From contig VGBK01000005.1 in assembly GCA_016870535.1 (NCBI GenBank), positions 1 through 57,327 on the forward strand: a DNA stretch of 57,327 nucleotides, written 5' to 3'. Below, piece after piece: positions 48,792 through 57,218 of the stretch (position 1 is the stretch's first letter; every line of letters starts with the position of its first letter). The notes beneath the pieces are model-generated. The model searched no databases and was not told where the DNA came from. It saw only the letters and a program-made list of their open reading frames with translations. The position numbers and the translations under genes were made by a program. Origin of the DNA: Actinomycetota bacterium (GTDB taxonomy: Bacteria > Actinomycetota > Acidimicrobiia > Spongiisociales > UBA11373).

Positions 48792-50495
48792 ATGAGGTTC
48801 CGGGTCGCCGTAGAAGCCAGCACCGGGGAGGTCTACCTGCCGGTGGAGGAGCGAGGCCGCCAGCTCCTCGAGGAGCCCCTCCTCAACAAGGGCACGGCCT
48901 TCACCCCTGAAGAACGCGAGAGTCTGGGGCTCGAAGGACTGCTCCCCGCCCGCACCAGCACCATGGAGCAGCACCTGCAGCGGGTGCGGACGCAGTGGGA
49001 GAACAAGCCCACCCCGCTCGAGAAGCACATCTTCATGGCCGCCCTGCACGACCGCAACGAGACCCTCTTCCACCGCTTCATCCTCGAGAACCTCGAGGAA
49101 GCGGTGCCCATCGTTTACACCCCCACGGTGGCCGAAGCCTGCCGCTTCTGGAGCCGCATCTTCCGCCACGCCCGCGGCATCTACCTCACCCCCGCCGACC
49201 GCGGTCACATCGCCCGCGTGCTGCGCCGGCGCGGCATCCGCGAGGCGGCCATCGTGGTGGCCACCGACAACGAGCGCATCCTGGGCATCGGCGACCAGGG
49301 GTGCGGGGGCATGGGAATCCCCATCGGCAAACTGGCGCTCTACAGCGTGGCCGCCGGCATCCACCCCTCCCTCTGCGTCCCCATCTCCCTCGACGTGGGC
49401 ACCGGCAACCAGGCCCTCCTCGCCGACCCGCTCTACCTGGGGTGGCCTCACCCCCGCCTGCGCGGCGAGGAGTACGACGCCTTCATCGAGGAGTTCGTCG
49501 CTGCCGTCAAAGAGGTCTTTCCCGAAGCGGTGCTGCAGTGGGAGGACTTCGCCAACACCACCTCCTTCCGCAACCTCGAGCGGTTCCGCGAGGTGATCCC
49601 TTCCTTCAACGACGACATCGAAGGCACCGCGGCCACCGTCCTCGCCGGGATGCTGGCCACGGGCCGGTTGACCGGGGCGAGCCTGGCCAGCCACGTCTAT
49701 GTGATCCACGGAGCGGGATCCGCCGGCGACGGGATGTTCGACCTGCTGGTCGCCGCCATGGGCCGGGAAGGAGTACCCGCGGCGGAGGCGAAGCGGCGCA
49801 TCCTGGTCCTCGACAGCAAGGGACTCATCCACCAGGGCCGTCGCGACCTGGATCCCCGCAAGGCTCGGCTCGCCGCCGACCGCGACCTGCTGAAGGCCTG
49901 GCGGGCACGGGGCGACACCATCCCCCTGGAGCAGGTGCTGGAGCACAGCGGGGCCACGGTGCTCTTCGGCGTCTGCGGCCGGGCGGGGGCCTTCACCGAG
50001 CCCATGATCCGCACCATGGCGGCGAACACGCCGCACCCCATTGTGATGCCGCTCTCCAATCCCACCGCCAACGCCGAGGCGGTGCCCGAGGACATCCTCC
50101 GGTGGTCCGAGGGACGGGCGATCATCGCCACCGGGAGCCCTTTCCCGGATGTCGTCTTCGAGGGCCGGCGGCACCGCATCGGCCAGGCGAACAACATGCT
50201 GATCTTCCCCGGAGTGGGTCTCGGCATGCTGGTCTCCCGGGCATCCAAGGCCACCCAGGGGATGTTCCTCGCCGCCGCCGACGCCCTCGCCGGGTGCATC
50301 ACCGCCGAGATGGTGGCCGAGGGAACCCTCTATCCGCCCATCACCGCGGCCCGCGAAGTCTCCCGCCGCGTCGCCCACGCCGTGGCCACCCAAGCGTCGG
50401 CCGAAGGCCTGGCCGCCTCCCCATGCATCGACGTCGAGGGCACCATTGCGCAGATGATGTGGTACCCGGCCTACATCCCCTACCGGCCGGCCTGA
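48792..50495 (+). CDS. NAD-dependent malic enzyme, copy 1
   Basis: The 567-aa large-type (MaeA/SfcA-like) enzyme oxidatively decarboxylates malate to pyruvate. Seen are NKGTAFTPEER, YTPTVAEACRFWS, the substrate/metal region DNERILGIGDQGCGGMGIPIGKLALY, WEDFANTTSFRNLERF, SFNDDIEGTAATVLAG, the dinucleotide motif HGAGSAGDGM, and ALSNPTANAEA. Length and motif order match the E. coli MaeA class. It is a near tandem duplicate of the next gene. Confidence 0.93.
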   Translation: MRFRVAVEASTGEVYLPVEERGRQLLEEPLLNKGTAFTPEERESLGLEGLLPARTSTMEQHLQRVRTQWENKPTPLEKHIFMAALHDRNETLFHRFILENLEEAVPIVYTPTVAEACRFWSRIFRHARGIYLTPADRGHIARVLRRRGIREAAIVVATDNERILGIGDQGCGGMGIPIGKLALYSVAAGIHPSLCVPISLDVGTGNQALLADPLYLGWPHPRLRGEEYDAFIEEFVAAVKEVFPEAVLQWEDFANTTSFRNLERFREVIPSFNDDIEGTAATVLAGMLATGRLTGASLASHVYVIHGAGSAGDGMFDLLVAAMGREGVPAAEAKRRILVLDSKGLIHQGRRDLDPRKARLAADRDLLKAWRARGDTIPLEQVLEHSGATVLFGVCGRAGAFTEPMIRTMAANTPHPIVMPLSNPTANAEAVPEDILRWSEGRAIIATGSPFPDVVFEGRRHRIGQANNMLIFPGVGLGMLVSRASKATQGMFLAAADALAGCITAEMVAEGTLYPPITAAREVSRRVAHAVATQASAEGLAASPCIDVEGTIAQMMWYPAYIPYRPA

Positions 50496-50616
50496 GCCCC
50501 GGCCGGGGGAGGGTTCGGGGCCATTGCCCCGTAACCTTGGGCCTTGGATCCCTACCCGTTGCCGCCGCCGCGGCGTAGCGTGGCTGCCAGCCGGATCCGA
50601 AGAAAGGCGGCTCGCC

Positions 50617-52317
50617 ATGCGGTTCCGTCCGGCCATGGACGCCATCACCGGGGACCTCTACCTGCCCGTGGAGGAGCGGGGAAGCCGGCTGCTCGAGACA
50701 CCCCTGCTAAACAAGGGCACCGCCTTCACCCCCGAGGAGCGTGAGGCGCTCTCGCTGCGCGGACTGCTCCCCGCCTCCACCAGCACCATGGACGCCCAAC
50801 TGGCGCGGGTGCGCAGTCAGTGGGATGCCAAGCCCAGCGCCGTCGAGAAGCACATCTACCTGGCCAGCCTCCACGACCGCAACGAGACCCTGTTCCACCG
50901 CTTCATCCTCGAGAACCTCCAGGAGGCGGTGCCCATCGTCTACACCCCCACGGTGGCCGAAGCCTGCCGCCACTGGAGCCACCTCTTCCGGCAGGCCCGC
51001 GGCATCTACGTGACCCCCGGGGACCGTGGCTCGGTCTCCCGGGCGCTGCGCTGCCGGGGGGTGCGCGAGGCCGCCGTGGTCGTGGTCACCGACAACGAGC
51101 GCATCCTGGGAATCGGCGACCAGGGGTGCGGGGGCATGGGGATCCCCATCGGCAAACTGGCGCTCTACAGCGTGGCCGCCGGCATCCACCCCTCCCTCTG
51201 CGTCCCCATCTCCCTCGACGTGGGCACGAACAACGAAGAGCTGCTGCGGGATCCCCTCTACCTGGGCTGGCGCGCCCCGCGCTTGCGCGGCGAGGCCTAC
51301 TGGTCGCTGGTGGAGGAGTTCGTCATGGCGGTCAAGGAGGTCTTCCCCAATGCCCTGCTGCAATGGGAGGACTTCGCCAACGTCACCTCGTTCCGCGCCC
51401 TGGAGACCTACCGGGAAGTGGTTCCCTCGTTCAACGACGACATCGAGGGCACCGCCGCCATGGTGGTGGGCGGCCTGCTCGCCGCCCTGCGGCGCCTGGG
51501 GGGTCGCCTGGGGGACCAGGTCTACGCCATCCACGGCGGGGGTTCGGCCGGTACGGGCATCTACCGCCAACTCCTGGCCGAGATGGTCGGCGAGGGCTGC
51601 TCGCCGGAGGAGGCGGCCGCCAGGTTGTTCGTCATCGATCAGCAGGGCCTCCTGGTCGAGGGCGACAAGGGCCTCGATGACCGCACGCGGGCCATGGCCG
51701 CCAAGCGAGAGGTGGTGCGGACCTGGCAGGGGCGCGGGGACCGTGTCGGCCTGGAGCAGGTGGTGGCGCATGCCCATCCCACGGTGCTCATCGGAGTCTG
51801 CGCCCGGCCGAACCAATTCACCGAAGCGGCCATCCGAGAGATGGCCTCATACTGCCCGAGCCCCATCGTCATGCCGATGTCCAACCCCACCGCCAACGCC
51901 GAGGCGGTGCCAGAGGACATCCTCCGGTGGTCGCAAGGGCGGGCCATCGTCGCCACCGGCAGTCCCTTCGAAGATGTGGTGCTCGACGGTCGCCGGCACC
52001 GCATCGGGCAGGCCAACAACGTGTTCATCTTCCCCGGCATGGGCCTTGGCGTCCTGGTCTCGAAGGCCACCAGGGTGACTCCGGGCATGTTCGGTGCGGC
52101 CGCCCGGGCCCTGGCCCGCTGCGTCGACGAGGACATGCTCGCCCAGGGAGCGCTGTATCCGCCGATCACCGAGGTTCGCGATGTCTCCCGCCGGGTGGCC
52201 CACGCCGTCGCCGAACGGGCGGTGGCCGACGGGGTGGCCCACCCCGTGGTGGACGTAGAGGCGGTCATCTCCCAGGTCATGTGGTACCCGGCCTACCTCC
52301 CTTACCGCCCCGCCTGA
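50617..52317 (+). CDS. NAD-dependent malic enzyme, copy 2
   Basis: This 566-aa paralogue has the same motifs (YTPTVAEACRHWS, DNERILGIGDQGCGGMGIPIGKL, WEDFANVTSFRALETY, SFNDDIEGTAAMV) with dinucleotide motif HGGGSAGTGI. It is similar to copy 1 over the full length; sequence differences in the C-terminal third and near the nucleotide loop may give different cofactor or allosteric behaviour. Start ATG 50617 has AAGGCGG. The gene is followed by a strong terminator hairpin. Confidence 0.93.
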   Translation: MRFRPAMDAITGDLYLPVEERGSRLLETPLLNKGTAFTPEEREALSLRGLLPASTSTMDAQLARVRSQWDAKPSAVEKHIYLASLHDRNETLFHRFILENLQEAVPIVYTPTVAEACRHWSHLFRQARGIYVTPGDRGSVSRALRCRGVREAAVVVVTDNERILGIGDQGCGGMGIPIGKLALYSVAAGIHPSLCVPISLDVGTNNEELLRDPLYLGWRAPRLRGEAYWSLVEEFVMAVKEVFPNALLQWEDFANVTSFRALETYREVVPSFNDDIEGTAAMVVGGLLAALRRLGGRLGDQVYAIHGGGSAGTGIYRQLLAEMVGEGCSPEEAAARLFVIDQQGLLVEGDKGLDDRTRAMAAKREVVRTWQGRGDRVGLEQVVAHAHPTVLIGVCARPNQFTEAAIREMASYCPSPIVMPMSNPTANAEAVPEDILRWSQGRAIVATGSPFEDVVLDGRRHRIGQANNVFIFPGMGLGVLVSKATRVTPGMFGAAARALARCVDEDMLAQGALYPPITEVRDVSRRVAHAVAERAVADGVAHPVVDVEAVISQVMWYPAYLPYRPA

Positions 52318-52406
52318 GGTGTTCGCCGTGGCGTGCCGGGCTGCGCCGGAGTAACCTCGCGGCAGCGGAGTAAGGGGCCCCCGCAAGGGGTGACCTTGCA
52401 GCAGCG

Positions 52407-52439
52407 AGCCCCCGGCGGCGTGACCCGTCACCGGGGGCT
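52407..52439 (+). terminator. Rho-independent-like terminator after the malic enzymes
   Basis: AGCCCCCGG (52407-52415) and CCGGGGGCT (52431-52439) form a 9-bp stem with a 15-nt loop containing GTGAC/GTCAC, followed by TTCTGC. It lies 90 bp after the second malic-enzyme stop and before the YwiC-like gene. Confidence 0.6.
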
Positions 52440-52476
52440 TCTGCATCACCGGAGGAGCCGAGCGCAAGGAAGGGTC

Positions 52477-53268
52477 GTGGGCCGGGGCGAGCCGGGGATC
52501 TGGCGGGCCGCCGCCCGGCCCACCGAGCACGGCGGGTGGGGGTTCACCCTGGAGCCCGTGCTGCTGGGCCTGGCGGTGGCCCCGAGCCGGGCGGGAGGGG
52601 GGTTGGCGGCGGCCGCCTTCGCCGTCTTCCTGGCCCGCCGTCCTCTCCGCCTCCTGGCGGAAGACGTTCGCCGGCGCCGCCACCTCCCCCGCACCCGAGC
52701 GGCGGGAGGGGTGCTGGCAGTCTGCCTCGCCGTCGTCGCCGTTGGGCTGATCGCCGCCGCCCGTCTGGCCGACGGGCCGTTCTGGTGGGCGCTGCTCGCC
52801 GCGGCGCCGGCGGCGGCGTTCCAGGCGGGAGCCGATCTCGCCCGCCGCGGCCGCACCTTTCCCGCCGAAGCGGCGGGGGCCATTGCCATGGGGGCTGCCG
52901 CCCCCGCCATCGCCCTGGCCGCCGGATGGGGGCCGGGCCCGGCGTTCGGCCTCTGGGCGGTGGTGGCGGGGCGAGCCCTCCCTTCCATCCTGCTGGTGCG
53001 CGCCCAGATCCGCCGGGGCCGGGGAGGGTCGGCGGCACCCCTCCCCTGCCACGCCGCCCACCTGGTGGCCGCCGCCGCCCTGAGCGGGTTGGCGGCGGGC
53101 GGGCAGGTGCCCTGGACCGCCGGCGCGGCCGTCGCCGCCCTGTGGGCCGGGGCGTCGGCGGCTTTGGGCCGGCCCCCGGTGCCGGCCCGCACATTGGGCT
53201 GGACCCAGGTGATGGCCGGCCTGCTCTTCGTCGCGGCCACCATCGCCGGTCACCACCTCGGCTGGTGA
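52477..53268 (+). CDS. YwiC-like family membrane protein
   Basis: The 263-aa protein starts GTG 52477 with AAGGAAGG 3 nt upstream. The family-defining ARPTEHGGWGFTLEPVLLGLA is at the N-terminus, followed by about eight spans (e.g. AFAVFLARRPLRLL; AGGVLAVCLAVVAVGLIAAA; AIAMGAAAPAIALAAGW). The function of the family is unknown. Confidence 0.85.
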   Translation: MGRGEPGIWRAAARPTEHGGWGFTLEPVLLGLAVAPSRAGGGLAAAAFAVFLARRPLRLLAEDVRRRRHLPRTRAAGGVLAVCLAVVAVGLIAAARLADGPFWWALLAAAPAAAFQAGADLARRGRTFPAEAAGAIAMGAAAPAIALAAGWGPGPAFGLWAVVAGRALPSILLVRAQIRRGRGGSAAPLPCHAAHLVAAAALSGLAAGGQVPWTAGAAVAALWAGASAALGRPPVPARTLGWTQVMAGLLFVAATIAGHHLGW

Positions 53269-53350
53269 GGGCCCGGCCTGCCGTGCCCGGCCGATGCGTC
53301 GGGCCGAAGCGGCACTTCTCCTGCCGGTGCCGGGCCCGGTTCGCCGGCAC

Positions 53351-55021
53351 TCAGCGAGCGGGGAGCACCTCGCACTCCTCGGAGAGCCCCGTTGCCCCCT
53401 CGTCGGTCTCCACCTCGACCAGAGCCGACTGCACCCGGCGGCGGATCCGCTCTGAGTCCACGATGGGCAGGTTGCGGAAATCCAGTTCCGGGGCGTAGTA
53501 GGGATGCCCGAAAACCACGGTGGCGATGTCGTCGTAGTCGAGCAGCGCGGCGTAGCCGATGAGATCGGGGAGGAAGGACAGCGGCAGGTTGGTGGTGGTG
53601 CTCTCCCGCACCGCCCGGGCGATCTGGGGGAAGTGCCACGCCAGGGTGGCCGGAGTCGCCTGGGCCGCCAGGGCGCGCAACGTGCAGCGCTGGCGGCGCA
53701 TGCGGGCGGCGTCGTTGGTGTTGGTCCGGTTGCGCACGAAGGCCAGCGCCTGATGCCCGTCGAGGTGGTAGTTGCCCGGTTCGGCGATGGTGACCACCAC
53801 CGGGTCTTCACCGGGGCGAGCCGGGGAGAACCCGACATCCATGGTCTCGGTGATGTACAGGTCGAGGCCGCCGAGGGCGTCCACCAGATCGACGAAGCCG
53901 GCCATGTCGACCAGCACGTAGTAGTCGATGGGCAGGCCCAGCATCAGGCTCAGGGCCTGGCGCAGCGCCTCCATGCCGGGATCGGGAGCCCGAGGGAAGG
54001 TCCGCACCCAGGTGCTGGTGAAGGTCCAGAGGCCGTTGATGCGGTCCGGGAAGCACCGGCAGGACTCGAAACCCTCGCGCGCCGGCGGCTCCTCTCCGGC
54101 CTTTTCGGCCTCCCTCACCGCCAGGCTGTACTGCATGTCGATGAAGGACTGGTCCCACCCCCGCGGGAGCGGCGGGTTGATCATGTCGCGAGAGATGCTG
54201 AAGAGCACCGCCCGCCCCGTCTGCAGGTTCATGGTGGCCACGATCATCACGTCGGTGCGCAGGCTCCACCGTCCCGGCCCGGCGTCGCCCCCGGCGAGGA
54301 GCACGGTGAGGCGATCCTTCTCGAGGCGCTCGTGCAGGGGGGGGAACGGCGCCTCGAACAGAGTGGCCTCACGCGGGGTGATCACCGGCCGCACCGGGTG
54401 CAGGTCGTCCTCGGGGATCCAGGTCTCCTTCCCCCACTCGAAGGCGTTGGGGGGGAGGGTGGAAGGGGTGATCACCGGGAGGAGGGTGGTGGTGGGGCCC
54501 AGGTCCTCCTCCCGCACCCCCTGCTCGCGCAGTTCGCGCTCCCGCTCCTCCAGGGATGGCACCTTGCCGGGCGCCGCCAGCGCCTGGACGGTGCTGATAC
54601 CTTCTACGCCGTAGTAGGCCACCACGGCGTGCGGCACCGCCACCGCGACCAGGAGCAGGACCACGACGATGCGAGCCGGCCAGCCCCGGCCCGGTTGCCT
54701 GCCGGGGCGCCGGCGGCGCTCCAGCAGGTAGGCGTCCACCACGGCGAACCCCCGCACCGCCAGCACCAGCAGGTTCACCGCCAGCAGCACCCACAACCAG
54801 CGGGGCTGGACGAAGATGCGCAGCAGGTAGATCTTCCCGCGAGCGGCGAACCAGAGGGTGGCGCCCAGGCCGGCTCCGGCCCAGGCCAGCAGCAGCACCG
54901 CCCGCCTTCGCCGCCCGGCATGCCACTGCCCCGCTCCCGGCAGCAGGGCCGACATGAAGGCGGCCAGGGTGGGCCGCCCTCGGCGGCCCGGCGCGTCGGC
55001 ACCACTGCCCAGGTCGATCAA
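53351..55021 (-). CDS. LytR-CpsA-Psr (LCP) family protein
   Basis: The 556-aa protein has a DUF5683-like N-terminus (AAFMSALLPGAGQWHAGRRRRAVLLLA), three further spans, a linker rich in Pro/Glu, and an LCP domain (residues ~240-470) with LLAGGDAGPGRWSLRTDVMIVA, SISRDM, DALGGLDLYI, NYHLDGHQALAFVRNR. LCP enzymes attach teichoic-acid-like or arabinogalactan polymers to peptidoglycan from polyprenyl-phosphate donors. Start TTG 55021 retains the N-terminal AAF segment; an ATG at 54955 is alternative. It diverges from DUF72 across 133 bp including CGTGATCACG. Confidence 0.88.
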   Translation of the reverse strand: MIDLGSGADAPGRRGRPTLAAFMSALLPGAGQWHAGRRRRAVLLLAWAGAGLGATLWFAARGKIYLLRIFVQPRWLWVLLAVNLLVLAVRGFAVVDAYLLERRRRPGRQPGRGWPARIVVVLLLVAVAVPHAVVAYYGVEGISTVQALAAPGKVPSLEERERELREQGVREEDLGPTTTLLPVITPSTLPPNAFEWGKETWIPEDDLHPVRPVITPREATLFEAPFPPLHERLEKDRLTVLLAGGDAGPGRWSLRTDVMIVATMNLQTGRAVLFSISRDMINPPLPRGWDQSFIDMQYSLAVREAEKAGEEPPAREGFESCRCFPDRINGLWTFTSTWVRTFPRAPDPGMEALRQALSLMLGLPIDYYVLVDMAGFVDLVDALGGLDLYITETMDVGFSPARPGEDPVVVTIAEPGNYHLDGHQALAFVRNRTNTNDAARMRRQRCTLRALAAQATPATLAWHFPQIARAVRESTTTNLPLSFLPDLIGYAALLDYDDIATVVFGHPYYAPELDFRNLPIVDSERIRRRVQSALVEVETDEGATGLSEECEVLPAR

Positions 55022-55154
55022 CTCGCCGGCTCCCGCCTCACGTGATCACGATAGGGTGGTTCGCCGACTGCGCCGGCCGGAGGGGCGGCACAGGGCGCCG
55101 GAAGACCCCCGGCCCGGACCGCCCCGGTCTCCCGAGTGCGCGAGACTCAGGGCT

Positions 55155-56090
55155 ATGAGCGGCGGATCGGCGGTGGCCCGTCTGGCCCGGCAAGGGGTCT
55201 TCCTGGGCACCTGCTCCTGGACCGACCCCACCCTGATCGAAGCCGGCACCTTCTATCCCCACCGGCAGATGACCGCCGCCGAGCGCCTCGCCCACTATGC
55301 CGCCCAGTTCCCTCTCGTCGAGGTCGACGCCACCTACTACGCCCCGCCGGCCGCGCGCACTGCCGGGCTCTGGGTGGAGCGCACCCCGGCCGACTTCACC
55401 TTCGACGTCAAGGCTTTCCGCCTGCTCACCCAGCACCCCACTCCGCTCCGTTCGCTATGGAAGGACATCGCCGCCGCCCTGCCGGAGGAGTTGAAGGCCA
55501 GGAAGAACCTCTACGCCCGGGACCTCCCGCGGGAGTTGCTGGCGGAGGGGTTCGATCGCTTCGTGTCGGCCCTCCTGCCGCTGCACTCGGCGGGGAAGCT
55601 GGGGGTGGTTCTCTTCCAGTTGCCCCCCTACGTGGCCCCCTCTAGAGGCGCCTACGGCTACCTGGCCTGGGCGGCGGAGCGCCTCTCCGAGTACCGGGTG
55701 GCGGTGGAGTTCCGCCAGGAGCGCTGGATGGACGAAGCGCACCGGGGCTCCACCCTCGCCTTGCTGGAGGAGCACGGCCTCACCTATGTGTGTGTGGACG
55801 CTCCGCAGGGGTTTCGCAGTTCGGTGCCGCCCGTGGCCGCCGCCACCGCATCGCTCGCCGAGGTCCGCTTCCACGGCAGGAACACGGAAACCTGGGAGGC
55901 GCCGGGCATCGGCGCGGCCGAGAGGTTCCGTTACGACTACACGTCGCCCGAACTCGGGGAGTGGGTACCCCGGGTGAGGGCTCTGGCGGAGCAGGCGGGC
56001 CGGGTCCACGTGCTGATGAACAACTGCTACGCCGACTACGGGGTGAGGAGCGCCCGCCTGCTGGCCGACCTGCTCGACCAGGCCTGGTGA
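55155..56090 (+). CDS. DUF72 family protein
   Basis: The 311-aa TIM-barrel-like DUF72 protein has GTCSWTDPTLIEAGTFYP, FPLVEVDATYYAPPA, DVKAFRLLTQHPTPLRSLW, GVVLFQLPPYV, AVEFRQERWM, and NNCYADYGVRSARLLADLL. The function is not established; members have been linked to nucleic-acid metabolism. ATG 55155 is preceded by AGGG only. It is the last chromosomal-type gene before the accessory edge. Confidence 0.87.
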   Translation: MSGGSAVARLARQGVFLGTCSWTDPTLIEAGTFYPHRQMTAAERLAHYAAQFPLVEVDATYYAPPAARTAGLWVERTPADFTFDVKAFRLLTQHPTPLRSLWKDIAAALPEELKARKNLYARDLPRELLAEGFDRFVSALLPLHSAGKLGVVLFQLPPYVAPSRGAYGYLAWAAERLSEYRVAVEFRQERWMDEAHRGSTLALLEEHGLTYVCVDAPQGFRSSVPPVAAATASLAEVRFHGRNTETWEAPGIGAAERFRYDYTSPELGEWVPRVRALAEQAGRVHVLMNNCYADYGVRSARLLADLLDQAW

Positions 56091-56145
56091 GAGAAGCAGG
56101 AAGCAACCCCATCTGGTAACGACTGGTTCACCGCGCCGGGTCTCT

Positions 56146-56164
56146 TGTGCTACTACGTAGCACA
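56146..56164. promoter_or_regulatory. Operator palindrome at the antitoxin start
   Basis: TGTGCTAC-TAC-GTAGCACA is a perfect 8-bp inverted repeat that ends at the A of the antitoxin ATG. Such sites are used for autoregulation by antitoxin. TTCACC (56127-56132) and TACTAC (56151-56156) with an 18-nt spacer could be the promoter, which would imply a nearly leaderless mRNA. Confidence 0.65.
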
Positions 56165-56481
56165 TGACTGAGATCGGAGTCCGAGCCCTCAAGCAGAACG
56201 CTTCCGCGGTGGTGGCTCGTGCCGCCGCCGGAGAGTCGCTCACCATCACCGATCGGGGCCGAGCCGTCGCCCAAATGGTCCCCCTCCAGACAAGCCGTCT
56301 CGACACCCTCATCGCCGGAGACCAGGCACGGCCGGCGCTGCGGTCTTTGCACGGGCTGCCCCCCGACGCGGCGCCGGCGCGGCCGGCCCCCTCTCTCCGC
56401 CGTGCTGGCCGAGATGCGCCAGGAGGAGCGATCCTGACGTGTTCTACCTCGACACGTCGGCAGCGGTCAGGCTGGTGGTAG
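56164..56481 (+). CDS. Phd/YefM-type antitoxin with apparent frameshift
   Basis: The N-terminal ~60 residues are a typical Phd fold (MTEIGVRALKQNASAVVARA, GESLTITDRGRAVAQMVPL). After LHGLPP the frame continues with unrelated Arg/Pro-rich residues to 56481. In the +1 frame the family-like end GRPPLSAVLAEMRQEERS is found, with its stop at 56437, 1 bp before the toxin GTG. The shift maps to the C6 run near 56357-56362. As read, the toxin-binding C-terminus is lost. Either a real mutation or a base-call error. Confidence 0.8.
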   Translation: MTEIGVRALKQNASAVVARAAAGESLTITDRGRAVAQMVPLQTSRLDTLIAGDQARPALRSLHGLPPDAAPARPAPSLRRAGRDAPGGAILTCSTSTRRQRSGWW

Positions 56482-56828
56482 CCGAGGCCGGTTCCAGGGC
56501 ACTGCGCACGTGGCTCTCCTCTCGCCAGGATCGCATCGCCTCGAGCGACCTGCTCCGCACCGAATTGCTGCGGGTGACCCGCCGGGCGGCGCCTGAGGCC
56601 ATGGTCCAGGCGCGAGCCGTGCTCGATGCGGTGATCCTCCTGAAGATGACGACCGCGATGTTCGAGCGGGCGGCGACCCTGGATCCCGAGGCGCAGCGGA
56701 GCCTCGACTCGCTGCACCTCGCCGCCGCCATGGAGTTCGGAGATGACCTCGAAGGGATCATCACCTACGACACCCGCTTGGCCGCCGGCGCCGCGGCCGT
56801 CGGAGTCACCGCCGTAGCGCCGCGCTGA
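56439..56828 (+). CDS. vapC: PIN-domain toxin (VapC-type)
   Basis: The 129-aa PIN RNase has the acidic active-site residues D5 (YLDTSA), E42 (RTELLR), D90 (SLDSLHLAAA) and D111 (TYDTRL). It would cleave RNA when free of antitoxin. Start GTG 56439 follows the +1-frame antitoxin stop by 1 bp, a normal TA spacing. It appears intact. If the antitoxin is truly broken, this toxin must be kept in check by other means or be poorly expressed. Confidence 0.88.
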   Translation: MFYLDTSAAVRLVVAEAGSRALRTWLSSRQDRIASSDLLRTELLRVTRRAAPEAMVQARAVLDAVILLKMTTAMFERAATLDPEAQRSLDSLHLAAAMEFGDDLEGIITYDTRLAAGAAAVGVTAVAPR

Positions 56829-56945
56829 CCCAGGCAGACGGCATCAGCCTTCCGCGAAGCCCGACGCGACGATCCGACGGCGCCCGCGCCTTCCCGGCAT
56901 CCCCCGGGCTCGGCGGCCTCCCGAAGGGGCCTTGCGGACTCGGGC

Positions 56946-57154
56946 TCATTGCCGAGACGGCCGAGTCGTCGATGAGGGCTCGATCCGAGCGCTGGTCGGA
57001 ACGTGATCGAGCGAGCGATCCGACGAGACGATCTCCCGGATTCCGGCAGCCTCCGCCGAGGCGCCGAAATGGGCCCCGGCGAAGTTGCCGCCGCGCGCCT
57101 CGCACATCTCGATCGACCGGAGCGGCAGGGCGGAATCGAGTGGACGCATCGCCG
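56946..57154 (-). pseudogene. C-terminal remnant of a second PIN-domain (VapC-like) toxin gene
   Basis: The minus-strand frame here ends in EAAGIREIVSSDRSLDHVPTSARIEP, the usual last strand-helix of VapC (..SFDRSxDRV..RIEP). The upstream part is cut by the IS21-type end at 57155. The expected catalytic Asp before the helix (family: FADAxLVASAE) is Gly here (FAGAHFGASAE), so the gene is decayed or inactive. The gap 56829-56945 has no gene that I can support. Confidence 0.65.
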
Positions 57155-57160
57155 TGTCAA

Positions 57161-57203
57161 TGGCCAAGTTGTGGTCCCCGCTGGTGGCCAACTGGAAGTC
57201 CCC
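57161..57203. repeat. Two direct repeats in the IS21 end
   Basis: Copies at 57161-57179 and 57185-57203 share TGGCCAA and GTCCCC and are offset by 24 bp. They match the multiple subterminal repeats known for IS21-family ends. Confidence 0.65.
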
Positions 57204-57218
57204 ACCCCTCGGGGTTGA

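Noticed and set aside
51847-53838. 663-codon minus-strand frame across the malic enzyme and YwiC-like genes
   Set aside because: Arg/Pro-rich shadow of several genes; only the LCP end at 53351 is real, in its own frame.
56164-56481. Programmed ribosomal frameshift in the antitoxin
   Set aside because: No slippery heptamer with a downstream structure was evident; a one-base indel in the C6 run is simpler.
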